DNA from: Paenibacillus sp. 481
GTDB lineage: Bacteria; Bacillota; Bacilli; Paenibacillales; Paenibacillaceae
Assembly: GCF_021223605.1 (NCBI RefSeq)
Contig: NZ_CP075175.1
Location: 1,263,001 to 1,327,000 of the forward strand
Reading direction: 5' to 3'
Length of the DNA stretch: 64,000 nt
The position numbers and the translations under genes are program-made. Of the stretch, positions 58,807 to 64,000 are shown in pieces. A model generated the notes under the pieces. That model worked only from the letters and a program-made list of their open reading frames with translations. It did not search any database and was not told the DNA's origin. Position 1 is the stretch's first letter. Every line of letters starts with the position of its first letter.

Positions 58807-59691
58807 TTAGGCGCTTAAAGTAATTAAAGTCCATTCCGGTGGACACGAGAACCGTACAGGCATTATGGTTGTGCCCACACCTCGGCTCGTGTACACAGCA
58901 AGCGAATTTACTGCGCTGTTGCCGCTGCGCAGCTCATAATAACCGTCCGCGTATTTTTGACCAAGCTCAGGCAGCAATATCGCTCCTACTAAAGGAATGC
59001 GCACTTGGCCACCATGACTATGCCCCGACAGTTGCAAATCGACCGCATAATTATAACTGACATCTGCCCAATCCGGTTCATGGGCAAGCAACATACAGCA
59101 AGTGTCAGCCGATATCCCCGATAACGCCTGTTCCATATCCGGCCTTCCGTCCAACACATCGTCAATGCCTGCTATGGCAAGCCGATGCCCTTGTCGCTCT
59201 ATCACATGATTCCGATTCGTCAGCACTTGAAAACCCGTTTGCACAAGCACATTTGTCGCCAAATCGATCCCGCGCCTATAATCGTGGTTGCCGAGTACAG
59301 CAAATTTACCGAATGGCGCCTTAAGCTGGCTTAATGCGGCCACTGCTTTGTCCGCTGCACTAAACTCGCTGTCTAATAAATCACCCGTTAAGCATATCAT
59401 ATCCGGCTGTTCAGCCTGTATCTGTTGCACAAGCTGTGCTAGATGATTCTCATCAAAGTAATGTCCAAAATGAATGTCTGAAATATGCGCAATACGAAGC
59501 CCATCAAACACTTGCGGCAAGCGCTCAAGCTTAATCGTCTCTGTGCGAACGTATATGAAGCGTCGCTCAATAAAGAAGCTGTAGCCCGCTACAAGAAACG
59601 GCATACTAAGGAGACCTCCAATAAGCCTGCGTAACAAACGCCGTCTGCTGGGGTTAGGAATGTGCTTAGGGTTTGAAGGTACCCTATTCAT
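58807..59691 (-). CDS. YkuE-like metallophosphoesterase with a twin-arginine-type N-terminus
   Basis: 294 aa from ATG at 59691 (AAGGTG upstream). Seen: N-terminal SRRRLLRRLIGGLLSMPFLV, which resembles a Tat signal or signal anchor, then the phosphoesterase motifs RIAHISDIHFGHYF, CLTGDLLDSE, VLGNHDYRRG, LLAHEPDW and DLQLSGHSHGGQV. Known: B. subtilis YkuE is a Tat-exported wall-bound phosphodiesterase. So it acts outside the membrane. Translated just upstream of the second metallophosphoesterase gene (38 bp gap), probably as an operon. Confidence 0.9.
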   Translation of the reverse strand: MNRVPSNPKHIPNPSRRRLLRRLIGGLLSMPFLVAGYSFFIERRFIYVRTETIKLERLPQVFDGLRIAHISDIHFGHYFDENHLAQLVQQIQAEQPDMICLTGDLLDSEFSAADKAVAALSQLKAPFGKFAVLGNHDYRRGIDLATNVLVQTGFQVLTNRNHVIERQGHRLAIAGIDDVLDGRPDMEQALSGISADTCCMLLAHEPDWADVSYNYAVDLQLSGHSHGGQVRIPLVGAILLPELGQKYADGYYELRSGNSAVNSLAVYTSRGVGTTIMPVRFSCPPEWTLITLSA

Positions 59692-59813
59692 TCGCATCAC
59701 CTTCGCTTTCCATCAAACTACATGATCGTTTCTTTATTATGCAGGAGCTGCAAGTGCAATGCAAACGGTATGAACTTGTGGTTTAATGAGAGGAGAATAG
59801 AGGAGGTCTGTCA

Positions 59814-61190
59814 ATGACAACGTTGCCATTCCACGAAGTATTTGCCCAGCAGCAAGCTTATTTTCGCGCAGGCAGAACACTACATGTAAATGAAAGACGC
59901 CAAGCACTCATCACCTTGCAAGCCGCTATCAGGCGTATGGAGCAGCCAATCATGCAAGCGCTGCAACAAGACTTGGGTAAAAGCCAAGGCGAAGCTTATA
60001 TGACAGAAGTCGGCGTTGTATTAGATGAAGTGCGAATGGCGATCAAGCACGTACGGCGTTGGGCGAAGCCGCGCAAAGTGCGTACCGCTTTAACTCATGT
60101 CGGAAGCCGCGGGATGATTGTGCCGGAACCTTACGGCTGCACCTTAATTATATCGCCTTGGAATTACCCGTTTCAGCTCGCCATTGCACCGCTGATCGGC
60201 GCAATAGCTGCTGGAAATACGGCGATATTGAAGCCGTCTGAACTTACTCCACACACGAGCGCATGCCTAGCTAAGCTCATTCGTGATACCTTCGATCCGC
60301 AGCATGTCACTGTCATCGAAGGCGGCGCAGAGACGAGTCAACAGCTGACTGCGCTTCCGTTTGACCATATCTTTTTTACAGGCAGCGTAGCGATTGGCAA
60401 AATCATTATGCAAGCGGCCGCTAAACGTCTTACACCCGTCACGTTAGAACTGGGTGGTAAAAGCCCTTGCGTCGTTCACGCCGACGCAGACATTCGCTTA
60501 GCAGCGAAGCGCATCGCTTTTGGCAAATGGACGAATGCGGGTCAAACTTGCGTTGCCCCGGACTACATTTACGTCCATCGTTCGCGTTACGACGAGCTCA
60601 TACACGAGCTTGAGCGGGCCGTACAGCAGTTTTTTGGTGAAGACCCATTAAACAGTGGGGAGTACGCTTCAATCGTCAGTAAGCGCCATTTTGAACGTTT
60701 AGCAACGTTTATGGATAACGGAGCAATCGCATTCGGCGGTAGCTCAGATGCAACGACACGTCGCATGTCGCCGACCGTACTAACAGACGTGACATGGGAG
60801 ATGCCCGTCATGCAAGAAGAGATTTTCGGCCCCATACTGCCCGTCCTCACCTACGACTCATTTGAAGAGGTTGAACGGGCCATTATCGAAAGGCCGAAAC
60901 CGCTTGCATTATATTTGTTTACGAATGATCGTCAGCTAGAGCAGCACGTTATTAGCCGTATATCGTTTGGTGGAGGATGTATAAACGATACGCTTATGCA
61001 CTTTGCGACGCCATATTTACCGTTTGGTGGCGTAGGGGAAAGCGGGATTGGACGCTACCATGGCCACTTTAGCTTTCAAGCATTCAGCCATGAAAAAAGC
61101 GTGCTTCGTCAAACGACATGGTTCGACTTCAGCTTCCGGTATCCCGGTTCTAAGCATCGTTTCCAACTCATGCGTAAACTGTTCAAGTAA
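59814..61190 (+). CDS. Aldehyde dehydrogenase (class 3-like, YwdH type)
   Basis: 458 aa; GAGGAGG before ATG. NAD(P)-dependent oxidation of aldehydes, probably medium or long chain. Seen: ISPWNYPFQLAIAPLIGAIA, NTAILKPSELTPHTS, FTGSVAIGKIIMQAAAKRLT, VTLELGGKSPCVV with catalytic Glu, NAGQTCVAPDY with catalytic Cys, EEIFGPILPVL and LPFGGVGESGIGRYHG. The length is that of the short class-3/fatty-aldehyde group. The basic C-terminus (YPGSKHRFQLMRKLFK) may associate with the membrane. Divergent from the phosphoesterase genes. Confidence 0.94.
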   Translation: MTTLPFHEVFAQQQAYFRAGRTLHVNERRQALITLQAAIRRMEQPIMQALQQDLGKSQGEAYMTEVGVVLDEVRMAIKHVRRWAKPRKVRTALTHVGSRGMIVPEPYGCTLIISPWNYPFQLAIAPLIGAIAAGNTAILKPSELTPHTSACLAKLIRDTFDPQHVTVIEGGAETSQQLTALPFDHIFFTGSVAIGKIIMQAAAKRLTPVTLELGGKSPCVVHADADIRLAAKRIAFGKWTNAGQTCVAPDYIYVHRSRYDELIHELERAVQQFFGEDPLNSGEYASIVSKRHFERLATFMDNGAIAFGGSSDATTRRMSPTVLTDVTWEMPVMQEEIFGPILPVLTYDSFEEVERAIIERPKPLALYLFTNDRQLEQHVISRISFGGGCINDTLMHFATPYLPFGGVGESGIGRYHGHFSFQAFSHEKSVLRQTTWFDFSFRYPGSKHRFQLMRKLFK

Positions 61191-61363
61191 CACAACCATT
61201 TTATACGCTTCAATTTGAAACCATACCGCATGAATGATCCAGTTCATTACCTTTACAGCGTCCCGTTACTCGATTTCGCTAACCCATTAGCAATCTAGCG
61301 TACGGGCGCTACCTTCACTTCTGTTACTTTCGACAACGATTACCAAGTGTAAATATAATCGCA
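61191..61363. other. Gap between convergent aldehyde dehydrogenase and DUF1871 genes
   Basis: 173 bp. No gene and no strong hairpin seen. Confidence 0.4.
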
Positions 61364-61783
61364 TTAACTTCCTTTACACATGCAACAGCTGCACATTGAG
61401 GACTGACTAAGTTGTTTTAATTCAGGAAGGGATTCTAAATCTTGCTCCAAGCATTCAAACAGCATTCGATCTGACAATACTCGCTCACAGAACGACACCA
61501 TCTTTTTTCTCCATAACTCACGTCTTTCTCCATTCATAACGGAAGGGCCTATCCCAAAATGCTCTTCGATGTTCTCCTCTAGCTGCTGTACCATACTCAT
61601 GACGTCTGGACGTGCTGCAAACAATCGTGTTACATACAGACTCAAGCAATCGTACTCATCCTTTGGAGCTCCAAGCGCTAACAATCCCAAGGGGTCCCAC
61701 TCATCTACGATGCGCTTTAGATGCACAAAGAGGCTACTTGCTCTCCATTCCGCCCAATCATTCCGACATAAATGGACAATCAT
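61364..61783 (-). CDS. DUF1871-like protein with a Cys-rich C-terminus
   Basis: 139 aa. Seen: a central block VDEWDPLGLLALGAPKDEYD followed by CLSLYVTRLFAARPDVMSMV and QQLEENIEEHFGIGP, which resembles the small bacillal family DUF1871 (YugE type, about 85 aa), function unknown. Two extras are unusual: ~60 further residues, and a C-terminal cluster SMCSCCMCKGS (four Cys in six residues) that could bind a metal or form disulfides. It has no signal peptide. Convergent with the aldehyde dehydrogenase gene. Confidence 0.7.
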   Translation of the reverse strand: MIVHLCRNDWAEWRASSLFVHLKRIVDEWDPLGLLALGAPKDEYDCLSLYVTRLFAARPDVMSMVQQLEENIEEHFGIGPSVMNGERRELWRKKMVSFCERVLSDRMLFECLEQDLESLPELKQLSQSSMCSCCMCKGS

Positions 61784-62040
61784 TGACGATGCCCCCTATC
61801 GTGCGACTTAAATCGCTATTATTTTATGCATTTTTGGCAAATGATTGTAGGTGCAACAGAACCATATCCATAAATTACTATAGAATAAAATGTCGTTTAG
61901 GGGAACTTAAAAATCGCTAAATCGTCAAATTTTTTTCACATTTCCGTGCACTTCGGGGCTTGTTTTTTCAATAATCAGGAATTTTGTAATCTTTTCCCAC
62001 GCCAATACATTCCATTATCCCTAATATATCGATAGGAAAA

Positions 62041-62067
62041 GAGGGCAAGCGTCAATAGCTTGCCCTC
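62041..62067 (-). terminator. Terminator of the sdh operon
   Basis: GAGGGCAAGC-gtcaata-GCTTGCCCTC, a perfect 10-bp stem, followed on the minus strand by TTTTCC, about 27 bp after the sdhB stop. Confidence 0.82.
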
Positions 62068-62093
62068 TCGCTTTTATCTTAGATGCAACGTCG

Positions 62094-62858
62094 TTACATC
62101 TGGAACCAGCGTTTAAACATGAGCTTTGTCGTATCGCGGTTCATTTCGGCGATTGATGTTGTGAGCGGTATACCTTTAGGACACGAGCGTACACAGTTCT
62201 GTGAGTTGCCACAGCCCTCAATACCGCCATCGTCCAACAGAACCTCCAAACGCTCGTCCTTGTTCATTTCTCCCGTCGGATGAGCATTAAACAAGCGTAC
62301 CTGCGACACAGGTGCAGGACCAATGAAACTTGTCTTGTCATTGACGTTAGGACAAGCTTCCAGACACACACCGCATGTCATACACTTAGACAGCTCATAC
62401 GCCCACTGACGCTTCGTTTCCGCCATGCGCGGGCCAGGTCCGAGGTCGTACGTACCGTCAATCGGAATCCAAGCCTTCACGCTTTTCAACGCATTGAACA
62501 TACGCTCGCGATTAATAACAAGATCGCGCACGACAGGGAACGTCTTCATCGGCTCAAGTCGAATCGGCTGCTCCAATTTATCAACTAGCGCCGTACATGC
62601 TTGACGTGGCTTGCCGTTAATGACCATGGAGCAAGCTCCGCACACCTCTTCCAAGCAGTTCGACTCCCAACAAATAGGAGCCGTCTTGCCGCCTCCGGAA
62701 TTAACCGGGTTACGTTGTATTTCCATCAGTGCGCTAATGACGTTCATGTTCGGACGGTAAGCAATCTCGAACTCCTCCGTATACGACTTCGCATTCGGAT
62801 CATCTTGGCGCGTTACGACGAACTTAATCTTCTTAGATTGAGCCACTGCTTCCGCCAT
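62094..62858 (-). CDS. sdhB: Succinate dehydrogenase iron-sulfur subunit
   Basis: 254 aa. Carries the [2Fe-2S], [4Fe-4S] and [3Fe-4S] clusters that pass electrons from SdhA to menaquinone. Seen: CWESNCLEEVCGACSMVING (2Fe-2S), CMTCGVCLEACPNVND (4Fe-4S) and CGNSQNCVRSCPKGIPLTTS (further clusters). Length is normal. Only 3 nt separate it from the sdhA stop, and it has its own GGAG site. Last gene of the sdhCAB-type operon, followed by a terminator. Confidence 0.97.
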   Translation of the reverse strand: MAEAVAQSKKIKFVVTRQDDPNAKSYTEEFEIAYRPNMNVISALMEIQRNPVNSGGGKTAPICWESNCLEEVCGACSMVINGKPRQACTALVDKLEQPIRLEPMKTFPVVRDLVINRERMFNALKSVKAWIPIDGTYDLGPGPRMAETKRQWAYELSKCMTCGVCLEACPNVNDKTSFIGPAPVSQVRLFNAHPTGEMNKDERLEVLLDDGGIEGCGNSQNCVRSCPKGIPLTTSIAEMNRDTTKLMFKRWFQM

Positions 62859-62861
62859 CGT

Positions 62862-64000
62862 TTATTCTCCTTTCTTCTTATCCGACGAATAGTCGCGCTT
62901 ACGCGGTTTAATCAAGGACACATCAATTTCGTCGTAGCTGATTTGCGGGCCATCAGGCGTCCATTTTGCCATCGTCGTCTTCATGAACTCTTCATCATTA
63001 CGCTCTAAGAACTCTGGCTTGTAGTGCGCGCCACGACTCTCGTCGCGTAGAAGTGCGCCCAAAGTCATTGCTTCTGCCAATTCAAGCATGTTCCACAACT
63101 GACGGGTAAAGGCCACACCTTGGTTGTTCCAACGCGCTGTATCTGTCATGTTAATATTGGAATAGCGCTGCTTCAGCTCTTTAATTTTGCCAATCGTTTC
63201 TTCCAGCTTGCTGTTGTAGCGAACAACCGTCATATTGTTCGTCATCCATTCGCCCAGCTCTTTATGTAGCACGTAAGCGTTTTCGGAGCCGTCCATCTTC
63301 AGTAAGCTCTCGTAATGATCGGTACGCTTCTTCGTCTCTCTGTCGAACACGCTAGAGCTAACGTCCTCAGTCGCTTTTTTCAAGCCACGAATGTATTCAA
63401 CCGCTTTCGGCCCTGCTACCATACCGCCATAAATGGCAGACAACAACGAGTTCGCTCCAAGACGGTTCGCACCATGATACTGATACTCGCATTCACCAGC
63501 CGCAAACAAGCCCGGAATGTTCGTCATTTGATTGTAGTCCACCCACATGCCGCCCATTGAGTAGTGAACGCCAGGGAAGATTTTCATCGGAATTTTACGC
63601 GGGTCGTCGCCCATGAACTTCTCGTAAATTTCGATAATGCCGCCCAGCTTAACGTCCAGTTCCTTCGGGTCTTTATGCGACAGATCGAGATAAACCATGT
63701 TCTCGCCATTGACGCCGAGTTTCATGTCGACACACACATGGAAAATTTCCCGTGTCGCGATATCGCGCGGAACAAGGTTTCCGTAAGCCGGATACTTCTC
63801 CTCAAGGAAATACCAAGGCTTGCCATCCTTGTATGTCCAAATACGTCCACCCTCACCACGAGCCGACTCGGACATGAGACGCAACTTGTCATCACCTGGA
63901 ATAGCTGTTGGGTGAATTTGAATAAACTCACCATTGGCATAAGATACGCCCTGTTGGTACACGGCACTCGCCGCTGTCCCTGTATTAATAACGGAGTTAG
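62862..64000 (-). CDS. sdhA: Succinate dehydrogenase flavoprotein subunit (3' part)
   Basis: The open frame continues to the right edge (about 379 codons in view), so the N-terminal FAD-binding part is missing. Upstream of the GTG at 63962 the frame reads TNSVINTGTAASAV without a stop, so that GTG is not the start. Seen: FIQIHPTAIPGDDKLRLMSE, RGEGGRI, YSMGGMWVDYNQMTNIPGLF, AAGECEYQYHGANRLGANSL (flavin/substrate region), and a C-terminal helical domain ending ISYDEIDVSLIKPRKRDYSS. It forms the dehydrogenase with SdhB on the inner face of the membrane. Confidence 0.97.
   Translation of the reverse strand, partial: NSVINTGTAASAVYQQGVSYANGEFIQIHPTAIPGDDKLRLMSESARGEGGRIWTYKDGKPWYFLEEKYPAYGNLVPRDIATREIFHVCVDMKLGVNGENMVYLDLSHKDPKELDVKLGGIIEIYEKFMGDDPRKIPMKIFPGVHYSMGGMWVDYNQMTNIPGLFAAGECEYQYHGANRLGANSLLSAIYGGMVAGPKAVEYIRGLKKATEDVSSSVFDRETKKRTDHYESLLKMDGSENAYVLHKELGEWMTNNMTVVRYNSKLEETIGKIKELKQRYSNINMTDTARWNNQGVAFTRQLWNMLELAEAMTLGALLRDESRGAHYKPEFLERNDEEFMKTTMAKWTPDGPQISYDEIDVSLIKPRKRDYSSDKKKGE

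Overview
The window looks like a chromosomal segment of a low-to-mid-GC, spore-forming Gram-positive of the Paenibacillus type. The evidence is a CcpN/PPDK-regulator operon, EcsAB, a Spo0E-like phosphatase, RRNPP-style HTH-TPR receptors, a large modular NRPS, frequent TTG starts and strong AGGAGG ribosome binding sites. The genus is inferred from gene content, not from a marker gene.

Layout. 1-13251 (minus): two NRPS genes. The complete one reads C-A-T / C-A-T-E / C-A-T / C, with specificity residues for Orn, Val (epimerised) and a proline-like or hydrophobic residue. The next subunit begins with only the back half of a condensation domain and runs off the left edge. 13.3-14.0 kb: NRPS leader, putative promoters, terminators and a decayed stretch. 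14.0-18.3 kb: central carbon control, with ppsR, ccpN, an enzyme-I/PEP-synthase-barrel-like protein and a small CxxC protein (minus), divergent from glpX (plus). 18.4-23.5 kb: ecsAB and two paralogous solute-binding lipoproteins. 23.6-30.0 kb: RNA helicase, DUF2573 protein, SDR, CheX, phospholipase-C-like protein and Ppx/GppA. 30.3-35.2 kb: a compact five-gene ABC importer operon containing a phosphodiesterase. 35.2-40.1 kb: oligoendopeptidase F, ArsR regulator divergent from a flavin reductase, fatty-acid hydroxylase and a secreted PPC-domain protein.

40.5-47.2 kb is the most striking part. Four tandem paralogous HTH-TPR regulators occur here. The last of them overlaps by one base (TAATG) a 46-codon gene encoding a signal-peptide-bearing, Phr-like propeptide ending NGVGGYQ. 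Downstream lie a Spo0E-like phosphatase and a small Xre regulator. This looks like a peptide quorum-sensing array feeding sporulation or secondary metabolism.

47.4-64.0 kb: membrane-anchored protein, oligo-1,6-glucosidase, Ca2+ P-type ATPase with a small membrane peptide behind it, UMF1-type MFS protein, LysR regulator, PHP histidinol-phosphatase, EamA transporter, two metallophosphoesterases, aldehyde dehydrogenase, DUF1871 protein, and sdhB with the 3' part of sdhA at the right edge.

Two genome-style traits recur. One is locus-specific short tandem repeats (6-12 nt units) at gene ends, in linkers and in promoters. The other is a ~90-bp dispersed hairpin element found twice, each time between convergent genes. 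No rRNA, tRNA, CRISPR array, transposase or prophage gene was recognised.
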